A stretch of 64,000 nt of DNA from Prionace glauca. Its lineage: Eukaryota; Chordata; Chondrichthyes; Carcharhiniformes; Carcharhinidae. The DNA lies in the NCBI GenBank assembly GCA_037974335.1, contig CM075760.1:42970103-43034102 (forward strand), read 5' to 3'. Below, one piece after another: positions 9,800-22,157 of the stretch. Numbering within the stretch: the first letter of the stretch is position 1; every line of letters starts with the position of its first letter. Below the pieces are notes generated by a model, which was given only the letters and a program-made list of their open reading frames with translations, had not been told where the DNA came from and did no database searches. A program made the position numbers and the translations under genes.

Positions 9800-12090
9800 G
9801 AGTTGAATTTTGGACGCTGCAGACTTCCCACAACTCATTATCAAGATCTCTGTACGACACAAGTACAATATCTGCCCTTGGTGACTCTATCAGTAAAGTT
9901 CTCTCAGTTTATCATCCTGAATCTAAAACTGAAGCAATCACAGACGTTACTTCAGTTTTCAGTGTGAAAAGTACGATTTTTTTTGTTATAATGTAATTGT
10001 GGTTAATAGTTTCCCCGTAGTTTAAATGTCACGTATGAATAAGAAACTTTCCTCATTCCTTATTCACGTTTGTTAATTCCTCTTTCTATTAAGGCCCTGT
10101 TTTCTCTTTCTGGTGTATGTAACAGGTGTACAAATATTGACGGATTCCCTGCATATGTGTTCTGTTCTCAATGTGAAGCTCAATCGCTATGTTCATTTTT
10201 CTAACTTTAAAACATAATTTCGCCGTAAAATATTCTCTGTTTTTTAAATAAATATTGAATAAAAAATTAACCATCCCTGGCTTTGCTTAATTTCGTTCTC
10301 CTAAACCTATCAACTCCGCTCCATTTCCCTATGACAACGGTTTTCCCCTTTTCCCAAACAGGCATGTTCCCCCAGTCATGTGTGGGATATGGTTGAACTC
10401 AAGGTGTTTTCGTGAAAGAGCCACTGCGCCAACCATTAACAATTCGTGTAAAGACACCTTCATCTCTGCCTTCTCATGATAAAATCCAGAGAGGAAATGA
10501 GTGAAGAATGAGGGGAACCTCGGTGATTTCACTCATAAACTGGTCTGTCACTGACTACTTTCAGGTAATTCTAAACAGCAAAGGCTCTGCTTCATCAGAG
10601 ACCGATGTAGGACAGTGTGCAGAAGAAGATAGTTTCCTTTACACTGCCCCTTAAAATACTATCAGTGTCGCTGCAGCATGGGTTAACAGAGAGAATCCCT
10701 CTATATATCCCCCAATGAAATGCTTCCAAGGCAGTCATACCACAAGCTCGATCGAGAACACATACAGGACAGAGGTGCAAACCGTGAGGTGAAACCAAGA
10801 GATTGTGGTGTATGTATATGAGTACATCATTGATTACAAATTTCCAAATTATTACTAATTCCAAAGTATTACTAAGTGTTCTGGGATAATTTGAGACGAC
10901 CAATACTGTTTTTAACTATAGACAATATAAAACTCACGAGGCAGATATCTCCATATAAGGACGTAATATTTGTTGAAAATGAAAACAAAACAAAAGCAGC
11001 TGCTCGGAGGTCACCAAAAGGGTGAAGTAGCTTTGGAATAGAGCGACAGAACCTTTCCAATGCATCAAACATGTATAATCAAAAACAAATAGATTAAAGA
11101 TTTCCTGATATTATTCCTGCCTTATATTATTTTAAAATCAATTACATTCAGCAAAAAAAATCAATAATAATTCGTGACAAATTTCTCAGCGAATCACATT
11201 TTACATCCCTGCAGAATGATATCTCATTCGTCCATTTAATTTGGATGCTGACTCCCTTCTTGGCTGAACACACTTCCCTGTTGCTGTCTAACTAAGGACA
11301 CTCATCTGTCGGTCAAAGTGAGCATTCCCACCGGCTCATTCCCAGGACTAGATAGAACGTGATCCTGCAGCATGGCACAATCTATTCTATGTCTAAGCAT
11401 TGAATGCCCCCATTCATAAAGTTGCAAAATGTGTTCCCTCGCCAGAAACCTTCAGCTATGAGTTCTGCTGACCACGAAGGTTTTCAAGCCATAGGCTCTC
11501 AACTCTTCGATGTTACCATCATACCTTACAGTGGCTTGCTTTTGGTTGAATTGAACAACAATTCATTCAATACATAAAATACATTTAAAATAAGAGCATA
11601 TATTTTTATAGTCATAATTATTTATTTAATTTTCTTATTCATCCGTATGTGTGTAAAGTAATTATTTCATTACCTTATTGTTTCAAGAATCATTTACCTC
11701 TTTGCAATATCTCATGTATTCTGTTAAAAACATTGTAAATTGGTTAATAATTTCCCCCTTCAGTCGTATTTCACATAAGCACATCATCGATTACAAATGT
11801 TCAAATTATGACAAGATTGAAATCTATGGGATTGACCAGAGAGAAAAAAGAGCAGAATTTTCAAAAACTGGGGCCCATTTGACACTAGTAACTATTTATT
11901 CTCCCAGGCTGGGGCCTTACTGATACAACGAATTCAGCTTCACATTTGGTTAAAATTCACAAAGATGGATTTTTTCTCTTACTTTTCCATGAGATAGAGA
12001 AAGACCCCACTCAACAGAAAACACACTGAAAGTCTGGTTGTAACCATTAAGCATCTCCCACTGCCTTCTGTTTCTGGTCTGCATTTCTCC
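9800..12090. other. Region downstream of the Ig mu gene
   Basis: It contains the putative 3' untranslated region of the membrane transcript and then A/T-rich DNA. I recognise no exon, tRNA or clear repeat. A tRNA-like promoter pair on the - strand near 10360-10440 is too decayed to call. Confidence 0.4.
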
Positions 12091-12091
12091 A

Positions 12092-12520
12092 TGTTCAATA
12101 AGATCATGGCTGATCTGTCGTGGCTCAGTTCCACATTCCCGCCCTCTCCCCGTTACCCTTAATCCCCCCTCTTATCAAAAACCCATCAACCCGCTTCTTA
12201 AAAATATTTAGCGAGATAGCCTCCACCACTTCAACAGGCAGAGAATTCCAGAGATTCACCACCCTTTGAGTGAAGAAGTTCTTCCTCAACTCCGTTCTAA
12301 ACCGCTACCCCTTGATCTTGAGGCTGTGCCCCCTAGTTCTACTGTCCTTTCTGAGCGGGAAGAGTCTCACCACCTCTATCCTATCCATCCCATTCATCAT
12401 CTTTTACGTCTCAATGAGATCTCCCCTCGTTCTTCTAAACTCTAACGAGTACAAGCCTAGTTTATTCTCGAAGGGCCAGATGGCCTATTCCTGCTCCTTT
12501 TCCGTATGTTCTTATTCCCC
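12092..12520. mobile_element. CR1-type LINE end with an inverted 5' part (twin priming)
   Basis: Bases 12092-12467 match the LINE of 3875-5572 in - orientation (3' untranslated region and C-terminal RT coding). Bases 12469-12520 carry the last ~50 bases of the same element in + orientation (gaagggccagatggcctatt onward). The two parts abut in element coordinates with about a dozen bases missing. That is the structure expected when second-strand priming occurs on the LINE RNA (twin priming). Confidence 0.8.
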
Positions 12521-12784
12521 CTGATACAAATGCCCAGAATTCACTGAGCATCATTCCAGGGACCCTCTCTCCCTGTTCTGTTCTGTCTGATATCATCCAT
12601 CTGAAATCACGGAAAACCCATGGGATGTGCCTTGTCTCCATCTGCCATTTCATGTTCACTATTGTTTTGACGATAACTTTTATTTTGTTACTCCTCATAT
12701 ACCACATGTTAATTCTGATTGCTGCATTGCGAGATTGGTGTTGCAAATGTTTGCAAATGATTGGTGTTTCTGACTTTAGACAGC

Positions 12785-13075
12785 AACGTTATGAAGGGGA
12801 TAGATAGAGTAAATGGTGGTAAGCTTTTCCCGCTATTAGAAATGGATAGAACGAGGGGTCACGGGCTTAGGGTGAGGGGGGCTAGGTATAAGACTAATAT
12901 TTGAGGGCAGTTCTTCACACAAAGGGTAGTGGGGATGTGGAATGCACTGCCGAGTAAGGCGGTGGAAGCAGGCACTCTAGGGTTGTTTAAGAGTCACTTG
13001 GACAGCCACATGAGCGGTCTACATTTAGGGGGATATAGGAGGCCTTACTAAACATTGTAGGCTTGGGATTCAGTT
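12785..13075 (+). mobile_element. CR1-type LINE 3' fragment
   Basis: It encodes a decayed version of the LINE C-terminus (ggggtcacgggcttagggtg, then ttcttcacacaaagggtag, then the tggaatgcactgcc block). The family differs from that at 3.9 kb. Confidence 0.7.
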
Positions 13076-13324
13076 TTAGCCTCAGGGATGTAGAGTCTTT
13101 TTAATAATTAATTTTTTGTCTCCACAGGCATTTAAGTCCAGCAAGGGGCATGCGTGCGGCAGGTTGTGGTGGGCTGCTCTTGGATGTTGCTTCGGGAGTT
13201 GCCTACTGCTTCATGTCGTTGGTGTGCTTAAACTGGACCATCTCGAGGGCAACATGACAGCTCAGAGACTATCTCTGTTGCTGTGCGGACACATGGATTT
13301 GGGCCTGTGTCCGTGGGAATTTGC

Positions 13325-13492
13325 GCGTTCTCCCCGTGGTTGCGTGGGTTTCCTCCGGGTGCTCCGGTTTCCTTCCACATCCTAAAAATGTGCTTTTAGG
13401 ATAGGTCACTGACAATGGGACGGCGGCACTGGCTCGTTGGGCCGAAGGGCCTGTTTCCAGTGCTGTGTTGTTCTTTGTTCTTTGAAAGCATT
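13325..13492 (+). repeat. HE1-type SINE central block joined to a LINE-like tail
   Basis: The conserved V-SINE core (gtgggtttcctccgggtg) lies at 13345-13365. The tail gggccgaagggcctgtttcc ending in repeated ttctttgttc resembles LINE 3' ends in this window. The tRNA-like head is missing. Confidence 0.7.
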
Positions 13493-13500
13493 ACCAGACA

Positions 13501-14423
13501 TTAACTAGATGATAAAATAATGTTCAACCTAAAGCAACTGGTGAAAATGGAGAAGGGAAGTAACAGAACCTTCTTCAGTTCATTTCGGAACTTGGTTTGG
13601 GCTACTGCATAGATAAAAGTGTTGTTGCAAGAACTGAGTAACTGGAGCATGTTTGTAGTTTCTTGAAGGATGAAGTGTGGGTTATTGAAATCCAGGCCGG
13701 TGAAGTAGGCCTCACCCGTAATCCGCACGTAGAGGAAATGTCCGACGTAGGTGGCCCACAAGAGGAGGAAACTGAGTGAGATGGTGAATAGCAAGACAAT
13801 GGATCTCTTGCGGTTCGCCATCTCTGGATCTCCATGATTCTCGGTGCTCCGGAGTCTCCTGCGGGCTTTGCTGGCCACTAAAATGTGCTTCACTGTTAGA
13901 GCGTTGAGAATCAGAATGAGGAGGAATGGTAGAAAGGGCGTTAATATATGGTCCAGCCAGTCATAGGCCTGCCAGGCAGGCAAAGAATAATAGCTGGACA
14001 TAATATCACACAACCAAGGCACCCCGTCCAGGATGTACAAGGGCTGATAGGTGAAGTAGAAAGGGGTGTTCTTGACGTAGCTTAGAGTACAAATAAATCC
14101 TATAACCAGCAATGCTGTTTTCTCAGTGCAGTATCTGGCCTTTAGTCTCTGACAACAGATGGCCACATACCGGTCTAAGGTGAAAGCCACTGTTAACCAG
14201 ACTGAACCATCCCGTGTTGAATACACCAGCACAGTGCTGACAGCACATCCGGGGGTGGTAGATAGGACACTGTACCTGAAGTAAATGCCACCTATCCGGT
14301 TGAGGATAACAGCGGTAACCATGACAAGGAAATCGGTCACTGCTATCGCCACGAGGTAGTAGGTGATGCACCGCGAGAGTCCGCACCGTCCACGGGATAG
14401 GATGATGATCGCCATCAAGTTGG
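13501..14423 (-). CDS. GPR139-like G-protein-coupled receptor, exon 2
   Basis: The exon begins after a strong acceptor (complement of ctggaaaagaaaaaaa, 14424 onward) with two bases completing the split codon, reads ANLMAIIILSRGRC and ends at TAA 13501-13503. It encodes most of a rhodopsin-type receptor: TM1-TM2 with CITYYLVAIAVTDF, the DRY motif in FTLDRYVAICC at the end of TM3, a TM5 run LPFLLILILNALTV, TM6 with LLLWATYVGHFLY, and a TM7 variant NNTFIYAV in place of NPxxY. With exon 1 the protein is about 330 residues, near the usual length for GPR139/GPR142 relatives. The closest remembered relatives are the many probable G-protein-coupled receptor 139 copies of sharks. The ligand is unknown; GPR139 itself responds to aromatic amino acids. 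It looks intact. Confidence 0.9.
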
Positions 14424-15854
14424 CTGGAAAAGAAAAAAAAAGAGAGAGATGTTACCGAGCGGACTTCAAAAAACAGCTACTCACTGATCCAATCAGTGAC
14501 TTAAACATTTTTGATCCATTCATTTGTCACCTCCGGATTTCAATAATTGCAAAGCCATCACTATTTATTATACGACCACTGCTGGATTAAATATCTGTCA
14601 TTTCATTGAAGATAACAATCACTCATTGTCAAAAATTCCGTTCTCTGACCGCTGATTTTGATTGCGGTGGTGACTCTTTAAAATATTGATGTTCTGTTTT
14701 GATGGTGGGCTGAACATTCAGATGCCCACAATCCCATGTTGACCATAAGCGGCATGGTGGTACAATGGTTAGCACTGTGACCTCATAGCGTCAGTGACCT
14801 GGGATCGGTTCCAGGCTTCAGTCGCTGTCTATCTAGAGCCTGTGCGTTCTCCCCATGTGTGCGCAGTTTTCCACCATGTGCTCTGGTTTCCTCCCACATT
14901 CCGAAATACGTGCTGCTTGCCAAATTCATCCGCTATGTACCTGAACAGGCGCCAGGCTGAGGCGGTTAGGTGATTCTCACAGCAACTTCATTGCAGTGTT
15001 AAATGCAAGTTTACATGTAACTAATAAGTAAACTTCAACTTAAGACAAAGTAAGAACCGACGCTGTATATGTTTACTTTCTAGTGTAGCCCATGACGTTG
15101 GATGTCATCAAACAGCGCCTCAGGATAACAGCGACTGAAATCCTTTCTGATACCTAGACCCATGACCATCGGAATAGACTCCGTGCATTCTCGGTGAACT
15201 GCAACTGACCCAAAACATTTGTTTCCAATGCTCTTACTCATGCCCCAACCCCGTTCACCCAGTAGCACTGTGCTTGCTGAGCTGTTATGAACCATTGAGT
15301 AGTTACACCTCCGTTTTAGTGCTCCCTCCATATGATCCATTACCTCGTTAGCCTCGTCAGCCTCTCCAATCCCCATCCATGTAAATGCTGCAGCCCCACA
15401 ACTATCTGAGATGGTAATGTTTTTCTATATTTGCCCTGTTGTCAATTCCAGATATTAACGATCCATCATTGTAGTTATATCTTTCGCTGTCTGGGACCTA
15501 TTCCCTGGAATTCTCATCGTCAAAGTATCAGTTTTTTTTCTCCCTTACCTTATCTGAGATTTATTGAGATAACATACTTCTTTGATCAAACATTTAGCAC
15601 TCTTGCTTGATACACATTTCTCTGGTTCAGTAGAAATGTTGAACAACATAGCGTGTGTGCAATGTTACAATTATAATTTATATTCCTGCATTTTAGTAAG
15701 CAGTTTTTCTACAGGTATGAAATGAAATGTGCCGAAATGCGAATGTCATACTGCATAATGCAAATGGAAGTAATGCACTCTTATACACTAAAATACAATG
15801 AGACGTTTATCAGCACAAGACAAATGAGCAATTTAGCTGACATTCATCTCTTAC
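14424..15854 (-). other. Intron of the GPR139-like gene
   Basis: GT-AG intron of about 1.43 kb on the - strand in phase 1. It contains an HE1-type SINE (14751-15039) and otherwise unassigned DNA. Confidence 0.8.
14751..15039 (+). repeat. HE1-type (V-SINE) element in the receptor intron
   Basis: Head gtggtacaatggttagcac, box-B-like gggatcggttcc, core and tail (cttcattgcagtgttaaatg, ending taataagtaaactt) are all present, so it is full length though mutated. It is antisense to the receptor gene. Confidence 0.85.
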
Positions 15855-15924
15855 CTGGGACACCAATGGCAGCGAGTATTGGATAATAAATAGCATAAAA
15901 TGGTCCATTCGCTGGCCCATGCAT
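15855..15924 (-). CDS. GPR139-like receptor, exon 1
   Basis: Reading down from ATG at 15924 it encodes MHGPANGPFYAIYYPILAAI then GVP. It ends in a split Gly/Ala codon with the donor CAG|GTAAGA. This is the short extracellular N-terminus and the first half of TM1. Joined to exon 2 it gives AIGVPANLMAIIILSRG, the typical GPR139 TM1. The start was chosen because the frame joins exon 2 exactly and no upstream ATG extends it. Confidence 0.85.
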
Positions 15925-15929
15925 CACCT

Positions 15930-17410
15930 TTCAGAAACTAATTGAATTCTGCAAGTTGCACATACGATCAGCGCAAGAGCAAAAGACTCTTTCCTTTATA
16001 CCAGGTCAGAGTCTCCAGAGGGACAGTTAAATTACAACATCTACATTATTAACAGGTCAGAGAACAAACAGATTAAAAGATGATTTCATGCCTTTCATTT
16101 GTTACATTAGTTAGGGAGTTGAACATATTGCCAACTTGGGTGAATTGTTGTCTGCAAATTTGCGGCACCTACTCGGCCCATAAGTCTCCGCCAAGTCTCG
16201 GTCCTGGCATCTGCACCAATCAAAGTGCCTATTTTGTATACCGAGCTAAGGTCACATTTCTAATGAAAAACATATCTTCCTATCCTACCATAATGTGGTT
16301 ATAATTGACGAGTTGATTTGTTTTTTTGTTAACTTCCTCGTGTTTAGTATTCTGTTGTTATACAAAGATTTGAACAGATTTACAATCGAACAATTTGAAA
16401 TAACTATTTGCTAACATGGAGGAGGTGTATGAAGTGGAACCCATCACAAGAAAATGCTGCACTCTGTGGAAACACCACAGCACTTAGGTTGTTCTGATAG
16501 ATCACACATGTTGAAAGTGCTTTCAAAAGATCAAGAACGAATTTAGAATTTCTAGTGAAGGAACTATTGACACGTGCCCTGTTGTGTATATTTTGATGTA
16601 TCGTTGGGACAAATAATTGTCGAGACATGGTTTAGAACTTATAGCACCAAGTGCAGTGAACGTGGAGACACTGTCGGAATAAAATAGAAAGATACATTTT
16701 TTGGTACAATAATAACTGAGACTAACCCTCATGAAATGCGAGCAGTACCAAGGTATTTTGGAATATAGTGGAATATATATAAAATTTATTGCCCTTGTAC
16801 ATTGATATCGGAGACAGCGCAGAGTGTAGTGCAAATGCAATCGAGAGAATTAATCGTCATCTCGCTTGTCAAGAACAAATGATCGTTCTGTAAGTGAGCT
16901 ACGGCCTTGATAATATCAACAGGGAAACATGTCAGATAATTCACCTCATGCCCACATGCCCTTCGTAGACCTATTGCTTTGCTTTGCTGATGCCCAAATG
17001 ATTTGAATGACAAAACTTCATGTTCCCTTTCAGAACATTGCAGGATACTGGAATCAACGTTGATTTCAAAAACTATGGATATTAACCCTCCTCCCCATCC
17101 CTATTAATTTTAACACCCCGTCCCCCACCCCCAACATTTGTAGATTGCTGTTAGTTGTTTTTTCCGATCTCCTGTCCTGCCCCAACACAAGAGAAACTAT
17201 CCACCTATTTGAGCACCTGTCACTGTTTGGTCAGTTCCATCATTCGCTCGCCTTTTGCCACAATTAACATCCTTCATTCCTCCATGAAATCATTAACACT
17301 CCTCTTTGTCTTTATGTTCGGGATAGAATTGTCCATATTTCTTTGGTGCTGACCTATCTACATTCTGTTATTCTACTCCATCGCTTACTATGTAGTTTTT
17401 TTTAACTTTT
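15930..17410. other. Region upstream of the GPR139-like gene
   Basis: Candidate 5' region of the receptor, without a recognisable promoter motif. From about 17080 it is a pyrimidine-rich interspersed repeat that probably continues at 18285-18372 (gacctgctgaatttatccgg) beyond the LINE. Confidence 0.4.
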
Positions 17411-17424
17411 CCTCAGTACTGTAA

Positions 17425-18092
17425 GTAGAACATAGAACATAGAACATTACAGCGCAGAACAGGCCCTTCGGCCCACGATGTTGCGCCAACCAGTTACAAA
17501 ACAATGACCCACTAGCCTTAACCAATCCCTTTTCATCCATAAACCTATCCACAGATCTCTTAAACGCCCCCAAACTAGGTGCATTTACAACTGCAGCTGG
17601 CAGGGCATTCCAGTCCCTCACCACCCTCTGGGTAAAGAACCTACCCCTGACATCAGTCCTATAACTACCCCCCCTTAATTTAAAGTCGTGCCCCCTCGTG
17701 CTAGCTTTCTCCATCCTAGGAAAAAGGCTATCACTATCTACCCTGTCTAAACCTCTAATCATCTTATATGTTTCAATGAGATCCCCTCTTAGCCGCCTTC
17801 TTTCCAGCGAAAACAACCCCAAATCTCTCAGTCTCTCCTCATAGGATCTCCCCTCCATACCAGGCAACATCCTGGTAAACCTCCTCTGCATCCTCTCCAA
17901 AGCCTCTACATCCTTCCTGTAATGTGGGGACCAGAACTGCACACAAAACTCCAAGTGTGGCCGCACCAGAGTTGTGTACAGTTGCATCATGACGCTGCGA
18001 CTCCTAAATTCAATCCCCCTACCAATAAACGCCAAGACACCGTATGCCTTCTTAACAACCTTGTCTACTTGATTCCCAACTTTCAGGGTGCA
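17425..18092 (-). mobile_element. CR1-type LINE, 5'-truncated
   Basis: The - strand encodes SQVDKVVKKAYGVLAF-like RT C-terminus (240-residue open frame, 17388-18110), RPHLEFCVQFWSPHYRKD, the RRFTRMLPGMEGRSYEERL block and the 3' end (repeated ctatgttctatgttctac on the - strand). It is the same subfamily as the near full-length copy at 26.4-30.6 kb, and the intact frame suggests a fairly recent insertion. At its 5' end it joins a 183-bp copy of nearby DNA. Confidence 0.9.
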
Positions 18093-18097
18093 GAGTT

Positions 18098-18280
18098 TCT
18101 TACTTTTCATGCTAAAGTTAATGGTTAGCTGTCGCTGATACTCCAGTGTTTTTTTCTCTTTTCTATAATTTTGCCGTTCTTTTAAGTGCTTTATATCTTT
18201 TCCAATCTTCTGATGTGCTATTCATCTTTGCACAAGTTATATTTTGTTTTCTTCAATTTAATGTTGTCTTTAACGTAGAT
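18098..18280. repeat. 183-bp inverted repeat, arm 1
   Basis: The reverse complement of this segment matches 19119-19303 almost base for base; the only difference I find is one base in a homopolymer. It directly adjoins the 5' end of the CR1 LINE at 17425-18092. Confidence 0.9.
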
Positions 18281-18499
18281 CATATATATCTTAAAGATTA
18301 ATTCTGTCTATCTCTGCAGAAACTTTCAGACCTGCTGAATTTATCCGGCATTTTCGGTTTTTATTTCATAACGTAGTGACTATACCATTAAATCAAAACG
18401 AACAATGTCTATTGAGCTCCAAATGTCTCCCGACTTCTACAATATTTTCTTTCTCTATGGTGTGTGTCTCTGATAATTAATGATGACATTAGAGCGGAA

Positions 18500-21170
18500 T
18501 GACCTAAGATCAGGAAAGCATGATATGGAGGCAATTTGAGTTGTGGTAAGAAGTGATAAAAGTAATAAGTCACTTGTGGGCCCTTACTGCGGCTATATGG
18601 TAGGACAGATTATAAAGCAAGAGATAATGTATTCTTGTCAGAATGGTATGATAATAATCATGGATGATGTTAATCTACATATAGATAGCAAAAATCAGAT
18701 GGGTAAACGTAGCATAGATGAGGACATAATAGATTTTTTTCCCCTGGGTTATTTCATAGAATTATTCGTTTTGCAACCAACCAGTGAGTAAGTTATACTA
18801 GACTTGATATTGTGCAATGGAATGGGATTCATTGAAACTTTTGGTGAAGGTACTGTTTATTAGCAGATATCATAATAATAAGATTGAATTTTGCTTTTAG
18901 TTTGAGGGAGAAAAGACTATTATTTTAAACTTAAATAAGGGTAACTATGGGGGAAGGAAAGTGGAACTCGCGAGAGAGAACAAAAAATGTCTTTAAAGGA
19001 TAAATCAGTAGAGGTTCAACGAAAGACATTTGAATGGACACTTCAGAACACAAAATAGATACATTCCAATAAGAAAGTAAAAATTCAGATAGGGACCTAA
19101 TTTCAGAGGTCATCTAAAAACGTTAAAGACAACATTAAATTGAAGAAAACAAAATATAACTTGTGCAAAGATGAATAGCACATCAGAAGATTGGAAAAGA
19201 TATAAAGCACTTAAAAGAACGGCAAAATTATAGAAAAGAGAAAAAAAACACTGGAGTATCAGCGACAGCTAACCATTAACTTTAGCATGAAAAGTAAGAA
19301 TTTCTTTAGCGATTGAACTAAAAATAGAATTAATAACGTGAGCGATGGCCCCATAAAAGTGCATCTGGGAAATCGGTAACGGAAAGTTGGGCTGTGGCAG
19401 ATTACTAAAAGAGGTATTTACACTGGGCTTCATTACAGTGGGCACAAGTAATATCCGAGAAATAGCTGTAAATCAGGAAATGGAAGTGAGGAAGAACTCA
19501 GGAAAGTCAGCATAAGCAGCAAATAGTATTGAACAATTTGTTGGGTCTGTGGGCTGAGAAATTCCGGGATCTGAATGGCACTCACTGGCTGGTTCTTAAA
19601 GAAGTGGCTGATCAGATTGTTGATTGTTTCCAATTTCTCAAAACTCTTGAGTTTCGGAGAAAATTCTGTTGGAGTGGAAGATCGCAAATGTGACCTTTTT
19701 TTTGAATAACAGGTAAGCCATAAGACAGTTAGCATTATCTCAGTCGGAGGAAAAATAGTTGAAGAGATTATTAAAGATGTTATAGCAGGGCACAGTTCAA
19801 GGTAATTAGGCAGAGTCAGCATGATATTGCGAAACGAAAATCACATGTAACCAATGTATTGGACTTCCTTGTTGGAGTCACATGTGCTGTGGATGACGGG
19901 ATATAATGTACTTAGATTTCCAGAAGGCATTTAATAAAGTTTTGCACAAACATGTCAAATGACATACAAGCGTGCAGGAACCTGCATAACAATTTTATAT
20001 TCGAAGGCACCTGTATAGCAATTTATATGATAAGCATTTATGTCGGTAGTATATAATAGATATGTATGAATTTATTATTATCCGGTCACAAAAGGCATGC
20101 ATGTAACACAATACTAAAAAACACAAAATGGATACTGCCTGGGTTAGCCGCATTCCTGAATACAATTAGCTGGGAAAAATCATAACTGGTGTCTCTGTTC
20201 TCCTATCTGTTCTTGGATGCACGAAAACAAGTTTTACAGTTTTTTTTTACAAATCTCTAAGTATTACACAGTTCATTAACCCGTTCCATGCTTCAGTTGG
20301 TAAATAGGGAGGACGATAGCTTTGTTTCTCTGGAGGATGTAGACGGGCTGGCCAGCTGAGCTGATCTATTGCAAACGGAATTCGATCTGGTCAGTCTGAG
20401 GTTATGCACTCAGGCAGTACAATCAAGACCAAAGGAAAACATGATAGACATGGAATTTCCGAGGAAACGTGGAGTGCATGTACAGCGGTCCATTAATGTA
20501 GCAGAACAGGATCATAAAGCAGTTAATAAGTTTTTTTTCAAACTGGAAGCGTTAGTACTTTGGGGTCCGATGGGGATCGGTTTTGGGGTCCTTCCATCTG
20601 TTATTTATATGAATGATTTAGACTTGAAAGTGGGAACTTGATCGGTGAGTTACCGGGGATACAAACATTTGTGAGGCGATAAATTGACAGCAGGATAGAG
20701 TCCCGTCGCTGGACAATATAGATGAGCTGGTGAGATGGGCTGATCAGTGGCAAATTGAATTCGATCCCGATCAATGTGAAATGATGTATTCGAGCAGGAC
20801 AAAGAAGGCAAGGGAATACACCATGACCAAAAGGATCCTGTGAAGCTCCGAGGGGCTTTGTTGTGGATATGCAGCAGGGCAGGTGGATGAAGAGGTTGAT
20901 AAAGGCATGTGGTATGCTTGCCATTTTTAGCCAAGGCAAAGAGTTTATGAGAGAATGGAGCTGATGTTGTAACGATATAAACTGTTGGTTAGGCAATAGC
21001 TGGTGTATTGTGTGGAGTTCTGAAACTCACCTTGCAGGAGTAATGTAATAGCACTGGAAAAGCTGCAGAGGGCAAACCACTATCCTTAAATGGTCGGACC
21101 GACAGGTGACTCCAAATCCATAGGAATTTGGTTGACTCTTAACTGTACTCTGAATGGGCTGAATAAAGTA
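18500..21170 (+). mobile_element. Old, decayed CR1-type LINE
   Basis: Scattered + strand blocks follow the order of a CR1 ORF2. An endonuclease-like IIIMDDVNLHIDSKNQMG lies at about 18650-18700, a KRTAKIIEKRK-like linker near 19215, RT-like atgtacttagatttccagaaggcattt near 19905, a catalytic-region remnant with gaattcgatc-tgaaatgatg near 20755, and a C-terminal block near 20980. Many stops and indels show it is ancient. Parts of 19980-20340 may be a separate insertion. Confidence 0.6.
19119..19303. repeat. 183-bp inverted repeat, arm 2
   Basis: Inverted partner of 18098-18280, about 840 bases away. This arm lies inside the old LINE at 18.5-21.2 kb and is probably the source, because its sequence continues that element's frame. 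Confidence 0.85.
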
Positions 21171-21174
21171 AGAG

Positions 21175-21265
21175 GTCTGCCATCACCAGGTTTAAGTCCA
21201 ACTGATTTATTTGATAGTAAACTCACAAGCTTTCGAGGTTTCCCTCATCGTCAGGTGGATGGAGA
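21175..21265 (-). repeat. Penelope-end-like short repeat
   Basis: On the - strand it carries the same gaaagcttgtgagtttact / ttggacttaaacctggtg motif order as the ends at 2.3-2.46 kb and 24.24-24.32 kb. Confidence 0.6.
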
Positions 21266-22080
21266 GTTCTGGCCTCAGGCAGAGCATATAACAGCACAGA
21301 CAGTTTACAGATTACTGATTAGAATGCGAATCCTTACACCTAACCTGCTGTTCAAGTCTTAAAGTGGCCGACAATGTGAGTGGAAGGAGCACTGATCACA
21401 GGATAAAGAGATGTGTATTGTCTCCAGACAGTACAGTAAATGAGGTTTTGCAAACCCAGGCAAGTCATTCGGGTTACAGATAGTGCGACATGAACCCAAA
21501 ATCCCGGTTGAGACCGTCCTCATGTGTGCGGAACTTGGCTATCAGTCTCTGCTCAGCGACTCTGCGCTGTCGTGTGTGGTGAAGGCCGCCTTGGGGAATG
21601 CTTACCCGAAGGTCAGAGGCCGAATGCCGAATGACGAAAATTTATTGTTGTGCAACAACTGTTATTTAATTTGTTGTGTGAAAATCACGGAATTGTACCA
21701 TTTTGCGTTGAATTCGAAATGTCATGCTCAGAAAATCAAGAACAGGAAAAGGACAATGATAGGTTGGGAAGCCTTGACGATAGAAATGATGATACAAGAT
21801 AAAATCCCGCTAATAATGGGATAGATTTTATTTTTCCCAATGACACAAATATTTCCCAGATCTGGGTCCAAATCTGATGCTAAACGATTTGAAAAAAAGC
21901 TTCTTATTGAATTAAGCACTAAACTCTCCGACTTCAAAAGGATGGGGGCACATTTCATTCACAAAATAATAACTGAGGGATTAACAAAGCGGCATGGAGA
22001 AAAAATCATTTTCAGCAGTGGCACTGTCGGAGAAATGGAGAGCTGGAGCTCACTCAGGAAAACAGCAACGTTTTAAAATA
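21266..22080. other. Stretch without recognised genes
   Basis: Short open frames only; no domain, repeat or RNA recognised. Confidence 0.4.
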
Positions 22081-22084
22081 AAGG

Positions 22085-22157
22085 CGCCCAACGTGGGGCT
22101 CGAACCCACGACCCTAAGATTAAAAGTCTTATGCTCTACCGACTGAGATAGTCGGGC
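22085..22157 (-). tRNA. tRNA-Lys (anticodon UUU)
   Basis: 73 nt, full cloverleaf. The acceptor GCCCGAC pairs with GTTGGGC, the anticodon stem is TAAGA/TCTTA with loop CTTTTAA, and the T arm is GTGGG-TTCGAGC-CCCAC. The D stem has one mismatch (TCTC against GAGC). A run of four T lies about 12 bases downstream on the - strand as a possible pol III terminator. Confidence 0.9.

Noticed and set aside
10360-10440. tRNA-like promoter boxes on the - strand
   Set aside because: Too decayed for a cloverleaf; could be an old SINE head.
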